DNA of 64,000 nucleotides, taken from NCBI GenBank assembly GCA_963854835.1, contig OY978525.1, positions 114,899,018 to 114,963,017 on the forward strand, in the 5' to 3' direction. This DNA comes from Megamerina dolium (lineage: Eukaryota > Arthropoda > Insecta > Diptera > Megamerinidae). Positions 1 through 11,168 of the stretch are shown here, in pieces (the first letter of the stretch is position 1; the number at the start of each line of letters is the position of its first letter). The notes under the pieces are model-generated. The model worked only from the letters and a program-made list of their open reading frames with translations, searched no databases and was not told where the DNA came from. Both the position numbers and the translations under genes were made by a program.

Positions 1-559
1 AGTGAAAAATCGTAATATTTTCTTGTTTGCTTTGCTTTTGTATTTAAGATATTTTTCGTTATCATAGAATATCATTTTTATAATGATATATAAACTCTAC
101 ATACTAATGAGCGGGATTTGAATAATAATGGGTGTATTTTAGACCAATTTTTCATTCTATTTTATTAAATTTCCGAATCTAATTTATGTGGTTTTCTCTT
201 GAAACAATATCTTTTTGTTAAAAAAAATGTTAATTTAAACTAATTGGGAGTTGTTACACTGGCAGTTTTAGCGGCCCATTTTTAACCCACAATTTATGAA
301 AAAAAAGTACTAAAAGTATCTATGAAACTGCAGAGCGGACGAGCTCGCTAGACAGGGTAAAAATGATGCTATAACTGAAGAGAATCTCCACTTGGGGATC
401 CTTATTGCAACAAGTAAACACAAATTGGATATATTCATATCTAACCCCTTCCCATATGTAGGACGGCGAAAGTGTTGTGGCCCACACTCAGTAAGAAACG
501 CTCGCGTAAACTCACTGACCTTAACAGACCTTTCTCGACTTATGTTGGAATGGTTACTG
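1..559. other. AT-rich sequence, no gene seen
   Basis: No reading frame here resembles a known protein and I see no RNA gene. From about 325 to 559 the base composition rises and runs into the minisatellite; open frames that cross this part are extensions of the repeat frames, not genes. Confidence 0.6.
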
Positions 560-909
560 CCGAACTTCGCCGCACTTTGCCGCACTCTGCCGTACTCTGC
601 AGCACTTCGAGGTACATCGCCGTACTTCGCCGTACTTCGCCGTACTTCGCCGCACTTCGTCGCTATTCGCTGCACTCTGCTGTACTCTGCCGCACTTCGA
701 GGTACCTCGTCGTACTTCGCCGCACTTCGAGGTACCTCGTCGTACTTCGCCGCACCTCGCCGTATTTCGCCGTATTTCGACGTACTTCGCCGCACTTCGC
801 CGCACTTCGACGCACTTTGCCGCACTTCGCCGTACTTCGCCGCACTCTGCCGCACTTCGCCGCACTTCGCCGCACTTTGCTGCACTCTCCCGCACTCTGC
901 CGCACTTCG
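560..909. repeat. 10-bp minisatellite, about 35 units
   Basis: A tandem array of a 10-base unit, consensus CCG(C/T)ACTTCG with variants such as CCGCACTCTG, AGGTACCTCG and CCGCACTTTG. It is far more GC-rich than its surroundings. Because 10 is not a multiple of 3 and the unit lacks stops, several frames on both strands stay open and encode a 10-residue repeat (minus strand SAAKCGEVRQ-like). The identical periodicity in every frame argues for a non-coding satellite rather than a protein gene. Confidence 0.9.
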
Positions 910-934
910 ACGAATTGTAGATATATATTATAAG

Positions 935-1530
935 TATGGCTTAGTATAGAAGTTATATAGCAAGTGGGCGTGGCTTACCTCTTTCTTGTAAATCTAGTTA
1001 ACTTTGCTATATTAATCAACACCTTTAATTTGGTTGTCCTAAGCTGAATAGTTTGTAAGTTAAAGCGGTTTAAATTTTTTTTTTATTTTTCGCAACTTTG
1101 TAAGAAATGGGCGTAGCATGCTAGTGTCATGCCTCTTTATTTCCAACAACGATAATAATCCAAGTATCAAATATAGTTGTTTTAGACAAAGTTACAACTG
1201 TTTCAATTCAGTTATTATATATGGGAGCTACTACAAACAGTGGGCGTGGCTATTGACCGATCGTGCCCAATATCAATCCCCTCCGTACCCTTGGATCATA
1301 TGTTACTTATGCCAAATTTCGTTAGAATAGCTCAATATTTGCTCAAGTTATCAAGCGAACCAGCCAAGTGACGGACAGATGGACGGAAATCGTTAAATCG
1401 AAAATTTAAGCGACGCTGATCACAAATATGTATAATTTTCTATATCTCCAGAGATTCCTTCAAGTGGTTACAAACATCTGACTGAAATGAATATGCCTTG
1501 CAATTACATTATGCATGGTATAAAAATTCG
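935..1530 (+). repeat. Dispersed GTGGGCGTGGC repeat, partial copy
   Basis: Shares blocks with the larger copy at 45497-47110: monomers with a GTGGGCGTGGC-like core, a block 'ATCAATCCCCTCCGTACCC', a short GGAC-rich stretch, a block reading TTAAATCGAAAATTTAA, and an end near ATGCATGGTATAAAA. It is shorter than the large copy and lacks the clear left end. No coding capacity is visible. Orientation is given relative to the large copy. Confidence 0.75.
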
Positions 1531-3377
1531 CCACGAAAATGATGTTCTGGAAGAACTGAGCGACAAAGCTTTGAAAACAATTTACTTTGAATTTACTTAA
1601 TTGACATTCCCAAATATTTGATTACAAAATAATTTTAAAATAATTAATTGTTATCCAGCTCAGGTTTTTATATTCTTTCGTTATTTATTCAGATTTAAAT
1701 CCCTTTTTTTTTTTTTAATAAAACATTGACAAACAATTATAAAGAGAGTAAGATAAAAAGTAATAGCAACAAAAATATGTTAAATTTAAACAAAGAAGAT
1801 TCTTCACATGTATACCTACTGAGATTAAAATAATAAAAGAATATACTAAATAATATACCGTTATGATATAGTTGTATATGTACATAAAATAAATACGCAG
1901 TAAACAAATACAAGTCTACTTATGAGATTGTTAGTCATTTCTCTCTAGCCTAGCTAATTAATATGCAGATGTTTTTTTTCTTTTTTGTAGAACTTCTTAA
2001 AATTATTAATAATAAATAAATAATAAAAACAAAAAACAATAATGATCATGATGACGATAATGTCGATGTCTTATTTATAGCTTATTTAGTATTTTGACTC
2101 TTATGAGCATATTTAAAAAAGGTAGATACATATTTGTGTGTACATGTGTATGTGGCTATGTGGAAATTGTGCAATTAATTACATTAAAAATATACAATTT
2201 TTTTTTTTTTTTTTTGCAAAACCTCGAATATTATAACTATACACATTCAGCTTACATAGCATAGCGTTTGTGTGTCCTAACTATGATCGAGTATAAGGTA
2301 TTGATTAGCTTTCTCTAATTTCATATGCAAACGTGTTATTTTGCGAAACCTTTTAACATCAACAAAACAAAGAAAAATTTGTAAATATTAATAATTTTTA
2401 TTAAAAAAAAAAATTGCCAGCATTTAGAGTAAACATGATGAATGATGATCGTTAAGCTGTACATAGTGTGATCACCTCTTGATTACATGGGATAAATGAC
2501 ATATTTATAAATTTCAATATAGCTTAAAATGTTAATCACTATACGTATGTGTATGTGTATGAGCAACTCTATGATATTTTATTTTCTACAAACATTTTAT
2601 GATCATGACGTGTTTTTAGATTATTTTTAATAACGTCAGACTGCAAAAAAAAAAAAATAAAAGATTTTAGTAAAATCATTCGATTTCGATTAGCATAGAA
2701 GAAAAAAAAAATCTTTTAATGTTGAAATACACATCGAGAATTATAATAATTATATATGTGAACATATCAGATATGGTCAACTATTAAGACTATTGTAATA
2801 GTGGGTTGATGAATGACAGCTATAACTTAAAGCGTGAAATATTTCCTTAGAAATTAAAAAGATTTTATAAAAACAATAACTACAACAACAATTATTGTAT
2901 TGTCAGAAAAGTCATGACGTATTCTTGGGAACATTTGATGTTTCATAGTGATAATTATGCTGCTTAAATAACGTCTATAGTAGAACTTCATTAAAATAAA
3001 GGTTATGCTCTCTAAATGATCATCAAATATACGATTTCAATGCATTTCATGTGAAAAAAATTAACCAGAACTCATTAATTTTAAAGGTGTAGTATTTCAA
3101 TATGACAATATAAGACCCCCATAGAAGTTTGGTGGATAGCTGCTGCTTGGATTGAAAGATTTTACTCATTCTCCATACTAACCACACTTTATGCCATCCA
3201 ATGATCATTTTTTTCATTCCTTGCACATAACTTGAATGGTGACAGATGGTTGCATTCTGTTGAAATTCTCAAATAGCATCTTATCCGATTCTTCGTTGAA
3301 AATAAACGTATATTATACAACCAGGGAATCATACAGCTTCCCGATGGATGGGAAAATGAACAACAATGTCATTGTCA
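1531..3377. other. AT-rich sequence, no gene seen
   Basis: Homopolymer A/T runs and low-complexity AT sequence. It probably lies within an intron of the ZP-domain gene or 5' of it, but no upstream ZP exon could be recognised. The stretch 3236-3377 is briefly open on the plus strand but resembles nothing known and leads into a SINE. Confidence 0.5.
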
Positions 3378-3754
3378 GGGGGTGGATGGGTGGGTGCCGT
3401 AGCTCAGTGGTTAGTGTGTTCGCCTTCTGATCTGTAGGTCGGTGGTTCAATCCCCGGCTGATGCATAACAAATTTAATATCGATAAGATTTTTCTTTCGA
3501 ACGGTACCCACCTATCGGCAAGCAATTGGCAATTCTTCCGACAGTAACAACTTGCCATGAAAAAGCTTCTTAAAGAACTCTGTGACAAAGCTCAGAAAAA
3601 GTGATGTCACAAGTGTTCTGCCGTTCGGAACCGGCTAAAATAAGTAGGTCCCTTCTAATATTGTCCAAAATTTAAGACGCACAACAGTAATGGAAGAGAA
3701 GCTCGGTCAATGAGCCCTTTGGGGCTTTATGTGGCCATATATTTATTTATTTTT
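3378..3754 (+). mobile_element. tRNA-derived SINE, full-length copy 1
   Basis: The head resembles a tRNA gene: box A TAGCTCAGTGG at about 3400-3410 and box B GGTTCAATCCC at about 3444-3454, the two internal RNA polymerase III promoter elements. A tRNA-unrelated body of about 250 bases follows, and the tail is rich in TATT units. The copy is flanked by a perfect 12-bp target-site duplication, ATGTCATTGTCA, at 3366-3377 and 3755-3766, which proves retrotransposition. Other copies lie near 37.1, 40.3, 48.9, 53.0 and 62.6 kb, plus a tail fragment at 32.8 kb. Confidence 0.92.
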
Positions 3755-3825
3755 ATGTCATTGTCATAGGAAAAATAATTATTTAGAGCATTTTTTTTAA
3801 TGTAGTACTTCAAAAGATAGGATTT

Positions 3826-4713
3826 TTAAAAATAATGAATCGTAAATGATTTAAATATTTATAAAATGAAAAGAAAAAACGATTAAAAACATTAGAAATT
3901 ACATATTGCCAGCTGTGCTTTAGATGTGTAATATGTTTATATACATTATTTTAGTATGAAATGTTGACAGCAGTCCTCTGAGACATTCACTTGAACAATG
4001 AAGACACTTACTTTTTAATACTAAGTAATTCACATTTTTATAATATTATTATTCGAATTTCGTTAAAAATAATATTTTTTTGAGGTTATGGTATAATTTA
4101 TTTAAAATTTAGAAAGAATATATAGTAATCGCTTAGTGCCGTGTATCAAAAATTTTTAAAACAATCTTCCCAATACATCAAATATTAACGACATTACTGG
4201 GCTTGAAACTGCACGCGAATAAAATTATGAAAATTTTTTTTAAACATCTCCAATATTATATCAAAATGGTGATACTAAATCGGATTTTTAAAATTAATGA
4301 ATCGCAAATGATTTAAATTTTTATAATTTGGAAAAAAAACTATTAAAAACATTAGAAACTACATATTGCCAACTATACTTTCGATATATAATATGTTTAT
4401 ATACATAATAATAATAATTTATTGTCGTAGGTTGCCCAAAGGCCGACACTGCGACCTAAACGATCTTTTGTGTCATGTTTATATACATTCTTTTTAAAGA
4501 GAATGTTTCAGAGGACTACTATCAACATTTCATACTAAAAGCATGTTTATATACATTATTTTTGTATGAAATGTTGATAGTAGTCCTCTGAGACATTCAC
4601 TTGAATAATGAAGATATTTACTTTTTAATACTTAGTAATTAACAATTTTATAGTATTATTGCTCGAATTTTTTTGAAAATAATGGTTTTTCGAGGTTATG
4701 GTATAATTTTAAT
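3826..4713 (+). repeat. Diverged tandem duplication upstream of the ZP exons
   Basis: Two direct copies, about 3826-4103 and 4288-4713, share an ordered series of blocks: ATGAATCG(T/C)AAATGATTTAAAT, CATATTGCCA, a block ending GTCCTCTGAGACATTCACTTG, and GAGGTTATGGTATAATTT at the right end. The second copy is longer because of a separate insertion inside it. No coding capacity is seen; it appears to be intronic or 5' flanking DNA of the ZP gene. Confidence 0.8.
4402..4546. mobile_element. Insertion with repeat tail and inverted host fragment
   Basis: Interrupts the second duplicate. The 12-mer GTTTATATACAT occurs three times around it, like a target duplication. The first part (AATAATAATAATTTATTG, then a GC-richer piece containing GGCCGACACTGCGACC) looks like the 3' end of a dispersed element. 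The second part (about 4500-4536) is the reverse complement of host sequence found about 60 bases downstream (CAGAGGACTACTATCAAC against GTTGATAGTAGTCCTCTG). The element family was not identified. Confidence 0.55.
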
Positions 4714-4887
4714 GAATGATTTGCAAAAACGGTGAGCTTTAATAGTTTTCTTTATTGTTCAGGACACACCTTTCGTTGTGGTAATGAATTTAATTTTGCA
4801 AAACAGAAACAATTATTTACCTATAGTGCTTATGCTATTTACTCATGTTCAATTAACGAATGTATTGTTATTTCATCTTCATTTCAG

Positions 4888-6174
4888 GATGATGGCGGTA
4901 TTGAATTTTTCAATACAATCGTTTTACAGCCACACTTAAAACTGATCACTGATCTGGGTCGTGGCTATCATGTGCGATGTGCCTATAAAAGTCGCGATGC
5001 AGCCATGAATAGTAGTAACAAACGGAAATATCATCATAAATTGGGTAATAAACTTGCACAAAAGCCACAAGCATTCCGTAGTGCCGATGCTGGTGTTGCT
5101 GCTGCTACTGCAGATGTTAAGGATCGACGTGATTATGGACGTTCATTGGATAAATATCGTGCTACCGGTGATAATTTAGATGAAGATGATGTTTATGATG
5201 AAGATGATGTAGCAATTGCTAGTGACGATACAAATGCGATGGATGAAACAAATGAGATACCAATGCCTGGTTGTCATATGAAAATCTATAATGAAGAGCA
5301 TAAGATAGCTGATGATGTTAAAATTGGTGATCCTCTAACGATTGTCATTAGTATTGATAAACAGGATTTGTATGGATTACATGTAACCGATTGTATTGTA
5401 CGTGATGGTTTGGGTTGGGGTGAACAACGTCTATTGGGCGAAGATGGGTAAGTTGATGATGGGATTTGTGGATTGATCATTTAGTTTTGCATATTGTATT
5501 GTTGCTTATTTTTTTTATCACTTAGTTGTCCAATGGATAATGAAATCATGGGTCAATTTAATTATACACATGATCGTCTGGCTGCAAATGTTACCTTTCC
5601 AGCGCATAAATTTCCCTATACAACATCCGTTTACTATCAGTGCAATGTGCGACTGTGTGCTTTAAAAGATCCAGAATGTCAAATGGTATAAATTATAATT
5701 TCAGATTTTTTACAGATATAACTAAAAAATAAAAAAAAAAAAATTGTTTAAATAGGCGCCCATCTGTAGTGGCAAACGACCAAAACGACAAACTAACAAC
5801 GATAAAAAAGACGAAGATGGTCAACCAGCCACAATCGAAGTATACTCTGGTCTCTATGTGAATGAAAATGTCGATGCGACAGAAAATGATGAAGAAGATT
5901 CAGTCTTTAAGGAAAAGGTGAAATAATAAAAATATGATAGAACATGTTTTTGATAATTTTTACATCTTCTTTGTAGGCTCTTGAAGATGCTTTGTGCGTT
6001 TCACAACGTACTTTTGCCATTGCCATAGCAATTGCTGGCCTCGTCTTAATGTTGGCCGTTGTTGCTGCCGTCTTATGCATAATGGCTAGAAGAAGCACAA
6101 AGACTGTATCAAATTCGGGCAGCTCCATTTATAGTGGTCCCTATACGAATACCGCCTTCTCACATAGCAGTTAA
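4888..6174 (+). CDS. ZP-domain membrane protein, last four exons (5' partial)
   Basis: Exons 4888-5447, 5526-5685, 5756-5917 and 5977-6174 join in frame and give the last 359 residues; the 5' exons lie further left and were not found. The exons hold the C-terminal part of a zona pellucida (ZP) domain with the cysteine pattern and the 'DGLGWGEQRL' and 'HKFPYTTSVYYQC' stretches typical of insect cuticle/apical-matrix ZP proteins. A basic furin-type site (GKRPKRQ) sits near 5774, followed by an acidic linker, one transmembrane helix near the C-terminus (AIAIAIAGLVLMLAVVAAVL) and a short cytoplasmic tail. This is the layout of ZP proteins that anchor apical extracellular matrix, such as the Dusky, Piopio and Trynity group. 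The exact orthologue cannot be named from this fragment. A long Asp/Glu-rich insert interrupts the ZP region in the first exon seen. Confidence 0.88.
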
Positions 6175-8608
6175 GCAGTTGGCCTAAATATCTGTTCTAT
6201 TTACTCAACAAATAACTCAGCAACAGCAACTAAATTGGAATACTAGAAATCACAAATTCTTACCACTCTAATAATATTTGATAATCAATTTTCGTCTTAA
6301 AAAAAAAATAATATATTGCACATTATGTAGCTGCTAAAATAGTAATGAATACGTGTGCAGCTGCTGTAGTCATTATCTTTAGTACTATAAGTCACAAAAG
6401 TAGTCGAAGAAGCAGAAAATAAAAAAAATTGTAAAATTTTAACATTTAAGTTTGGAGAAGAATATGAACAAAAACAAAAGAAATTTGTCATTGCAAATAC
6501 TCATTTGTGCATTTGTGCATTTGATAGGGATTATTTGTATTTAAAAAGTAGAGAGCGAAAAAAAAAAATGCAAAATTGAAATGAGCTGCCCATAAAACAT
6601 GCCGTCTTCGATGAAACTTTTTGGAAGAAATTTTAGTTTTAATTAATAAATAACTATTATAAAAATTATATGTATAGGTATACTGCCGCGGCACACTCTG
6701 TCTTCCTTCTAACGCACAGATTCGTATGAATTATTGTAAAAGAAAAATGTAAATGAAGAATAAGTACGGCTAGAAGTATGTATATTCAAATATATGTATA
6801 TGTATTTATTTACACAGATATTATTCGGCAATAAAATAATTGAAATATATTGCCTTCTAATATCGCAGAGGTTATGAATCTCTGTTTAAATGTAAAAAGC
6901 ATAATGGTTTATTTCTATCAAAATTTCCTTGGTGTTGGTTTTAATTAATTTATACTCTTTTTTTTACACTTTGATTTCCCTATTTTGTTTGTCATATTTA
7001 ATTTGTTTTTTCTAATTTTATTTTTCTAACAACGAATGCAGCCGTCTGCTCAGGTGATACTATTTGTTTATTACTTATATATATATATATATATGTATTA
7101 ACTTTGAACTATGTAAAAACTATAAATAAATTTATTTTAACTTATTAATCTTTGTATGTGTATAAAAAAAAAGAACAGAGAAAAATCAATTAAAATTATA
7201 ACAACAAATATGTGTGTACTTAAGGATATCTATTTGATAGCCAAAGTTTATCCTTTACTTGTAAAACATACTATATCTTGTCATTATAACTAAACTATAT
7301 ACAATTTGTTTTTTTATTTTTTTTTTTTTTTTAATTTAATATATCTAAAAATATGTGTGTCGTTAGCAAAGTAACAAAAAAATTTAAGCATTTTAAAATC
7401 AGTAAATAAATAAATCAATAAGAAAGAGAGCCTTTTGTAAACTCCGTCCGCGCGTAAAAACAATAAATGGAACAAGTAGTAATAACATAAAAAAAGAAAT
7501 GCTTTAAGTCAAAAAGGTTATAAACCTAAAAGTATGCAATTAAATAGGAAATAGACGAAAAATAAAAACAATTTCAAAGTCAATTTCGTAATTAACTAAT
7601 TAATTAATTAAATTGATATAGTATTTAAGTGAGTTTCCTTAATAATTATTAATTTGTCTTAATTAAAGCATGATACTACATATTACAATATAATACATAC
7701 ATACATGTATAGTAATTTTTCTCCAATTCTTCAACATTTTAAATTGCATTGCTTTATTTAAGCATTAATTTGTTTGAAATGGAATGACATTTTAAACTGA
7801 ACTTCATCAATGAAATGCTTTTCTGGAGCTTTGCAATTTTTTTTTTCTCAGCAATTTCTAATTAAATTAAAATTCATACATACGTATAATAATAATAATT
7901 ACATACATAAAATTTAAAGAATAAGTTAAATAATTTAATCAATTATGAAATTAATTCAACACATATGTGTAACAGCAATCTACTGTATGTGACTGTTTTT
8001 AACGTACATATTTATTGAGTTGCACAACAGCCTTGTTGACTTTACAAATTGGGGTGCTGTTTTCAGATACGTTTGTTAAGACATGTTGAAAACTGACATC
8101 ATACAGTTAATGCTTATAATAAATAAATATAAATAATAATATTAATAAAATCGTCGTATTATTTTTATTGTTGCAGTAAGTTTATTTTGATTCGTTCCTC
8201 TGTATTTAGCACCAAATATTTCACTGCGCACGCGAAGAATGCTAAAAAAATGAATATTTATTAAAATTAAATCCACAGAATTCGAAAAATATACCTTATA
8301 TTTTCTTATCTCAGCTGAATTTTACATAAATTCACATTCTAACAAATTGATAAAGTCATGTAGCAGAGCCCATCACAGACAATCCAAATTCTTCTGAGTT
8401 CCCACTTCCAATTATTTATTTTATGTCAAGTGCCACGCAATCCTATTCTAGTAAAATCAAAATGAATATTTTTTCACAAATTAATTATGTATAATTTTGT
8501 TGTCAACATTTCAAAACTTTACCAATCACATTAGACATTGAAGCACATAAAACGTATACTCGCATGATTGAAATGCTTAGTAGCCATTTAACCGTTTCGC
8601 TGTAACAA
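6175..8608. other. 3' flank of the ZP gene and AT-rich spacer
   Basis: Probable 3' UTR of the ZP gene; AATAAA occurs at 6830-6835 and further candidates lie near 7124-7136. A (TA)n run lies at about 7076-7094. The rest is AT-rich without recognisable genes. The last 100-200 bases should hold the promoter of the lectin-like gene, but no clear TATA box was singled out. Confidence 0.5.
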
Positions 8609-10042
8609 ATGTATTCAATTATACTCATACTATTCTTAGTTTTTACACATGAATCCAAATTGCAAACTGCAGTTTATGACTATTGCGACACATCGCATAT
8701 GGAGAAACTTAAATTTAGCCTTGTCAAACGTTGTCAACGTTCACAACAGAATATAATTGAATTGGAAAATACTCAATCACTGGAGGATTGTATTGCGTTA
8801 GCTAAACGAGTACGTGGATTAGCATTGAATTATGCTCCAGCAACACGGCGACAAAAGGAAAATAAATTTGAAAATATTACTGCAGGTAGAGCAATTGAAA
8901 TGATATTTAAAGTTAACTACTCACTTTTCACTATTCACTTTATTTATAGAGTCACAATACACATATCACCTGAAACGAAATCGCCAACACTTTTGGCAGC
9001 AGCCACAGGAATTTTTTAATTGTCACATTTTGGAATGTCCGGAAAATGCAACATTTCACACAATGTCGAATGATAGTAGATTTGATTATTTTAGTTTATA
9101 TGGCAATCCAATCGGTTAGTGTATACACAAACCCAATTTAATTAATTCTCTCCACTCAAGGAAAAATACATTAGTTACTCGCTGAAGTGTATTTCATATA
9201 TTTTATATACGAGTACAACATGACTTTGTATATCGACTTTTTAATATTGAGGCAGGACAATAATAACAACCAATACACAAATAGTTAGATGATTTTATGA
9301 ATTAAGAACCCCACATATTTACGTGTGAAATATGTTCCACATTAAAATATTACAACACTGCAAAGAAACCACATTTTAAAATTTTAGATACCTAGAAAGT
9401 AATTTCTCATATTTTTCTATGGTAGGGGAGAATTGTATACAATATTAATTTCCCTTCTTTTATAGTATCATTGAATTATACCTGCATACCAGAAGTGGGT
9501 CTCTTTGAATTGCATAGTACACCACAGACATTCACAAACGCTTCCAACATATGTGAACATTCATTAGATCATGATGATGATGATGTTTTACTTGGCAAAC
9601 TAGCACATATTGCCTCAGAGAGTCGTACCAACGCACTCGCCTCAATTTTGAATAAATATAACGAGCAACGTAATGCAGATCGTCATATCAAGCCGTTATA
9701 TATGGCTTATGTGGGCTTATATGCAAATAGTTCGAAAATAATGGAACCAACATTTCAGAATTTTGATAATGAAAGTCTTAATTGTTTTTTGTATAGTGCT
9801 TGGGGACCAGGATATCCAAAAAAAGGGTAAGTAATATCGTGTCGATATAATTACATGTATGTAATATTTAAAATATTATTAGTGATCGGCTAGCCAATAC
9901 TAGTTGTGTAGCAATAACAGCACAACGTTTTTGGATGAACGTCGATTGTGAGCGACAGTTGCCATTCATTTGTGAAATTTACACTTCTCAAATGGATAAC
10001 AAAGAACGCGAAATGGGTTTAACATTATCTGATGAATGTTAA
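8609..10042 (+). CDS. Secreted apple-like plus C-type-lectin-like protein
   Basis: Exons 8609-8885, 8950-9114, 9466-9826 and 9883-10042 join in frame (phases 1, 1, 2) to give 320 residues. The start is the ATG followed by a hydrophobic signal peptide (MYSIILILFLVFTHES). Residues about 25-145 have cysteines and an 'EDCIALAKRVRGLALNY' stretch reminiscent of PAN/apple domains. The remaining part is C-type-lectin-like, ending in 'RFWMNVDCERQLPFICE', the usual last two-cysteine signature. Where a canonical Ca-dependent sugar-binding EPN or QPD would stand, the sequence reads WGPGYPKKG, so classical carbohydrate binding is doubtful. A His/Asp-rich loop (HSLDHDDDD) precedes this. Family membership of the lectin fold is fairly secure; the apple assignment is tentative and the function unknown. 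Confidence 0.82.
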
Positions 10043-11168
10043 GGATACAAATAATTGTTTTCAACAAAAAAAAAACTTAAAGTTATGATCATCTTATATT
10101 TAGTACAGACTTATTTGACATATTTTCCATGTAAAAATAACGTAAATGATAAATTTGTGCCCAAATATTAGTACAAATAATAATTTCTTTGTATCCAATT
10201 CATTTTCGCAACGTGAAAAAATCATAATCCTTTTTTCTTCGCAAATTGATCCTCCATCAAAATGCGGAAGTTGAAACAAATTAAAACCGAAATTTTTCCA
10301 ACGACGTCTGCGATAATTTATGTTTCAGTTTACATGCAAGGCTCAACAATTACTTACATTTTTTTTCTCTCCAAACTGGAGATTAACCAATATTTTGTGT
10401 AGAGATTGCCATTGAAAACGCATCCACACAGAGCGCACATCTCACTGAACATATAATAGTTGTCGAACAGTGTGGTAGTGTACGATGTATGAATTTGAGT
10501 TAAAAGACCAGACGTTGCGTTTTTGTCTGTCAGCAAGGCATTGAAGAAAGTATGTTAAGTGGTCGATTCAATACGTCACTGACCAAAAAAAAAAAATTAG
10601 CTGTTTGTCTATTTTGCTTTGAAATTAAAGCATAATTAATCGACTGATAGCTGTGAGACTTCTCGCGGTACGGCATAAGTTGAGAATTGGCCAAAGTTTG
10701 CACGTCAAGTTAACGGAGAAGTAATGATTGAGCAGCACTTAAAGCAAACGTATGTATTTAAACATAGCTATCAGTCAAACAACGCAGCGTATGACGGACG
10801 ACGAATTCTATAAACCGCTGGCTTAAATAAAATGGACTAAGTCTGGTATTCGAATAGATTAAGAAGTTAATTTATTAAATTAAATCGAATAAATTAATAT
10901 CAAAATAAACACCAAAACATATTTTCTTCCGAATATCATTCCAAATTATTCCAAATACTATTCGTTACTTCATTCTTCCTACTCTTTGTCATTTACCTGT
11001 ATGTACGTACCTGCATAAAAAAAAGTATTGTAAATAAAATGAAATTGCTCATAGCAACCCTGATTCAATTTCTTTTGAATTTTGCTCGAGCCGCGTGGTG
11101 GTTTTCCGCAGCAAATTCTGTATAATTTTCTTTAAATTCGCGTCGAAAACAATTATAAATTATACAAA
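10043..11168. other. Intergenic spacer, no gene seen
   Basis: AT-rich sequence between the lectin-like gene and NOG1. No frame resembles a known protein on either strand. The last 100 bases should contain the NOG1 promoter and 5' UTR. Confidence 0.5.

Noticed and set aside
310..949. Long open frames on both strands across the minisatellite, up to 191 residues
   Set aside because: The frames exist because the 10-base unit contains no stop; repeats in every frame are equally regular, and there is no similarity to a protein.
3390..3470. tRNA gene at the SINE heads (also near 37.1, 40.3 and 53.0 kb)
   Set aside because: A and B boxes are present, but the acceptor stem does not close well, the sequence continues into a common SINE body, and target duplications show that these are retrotransposed copies.
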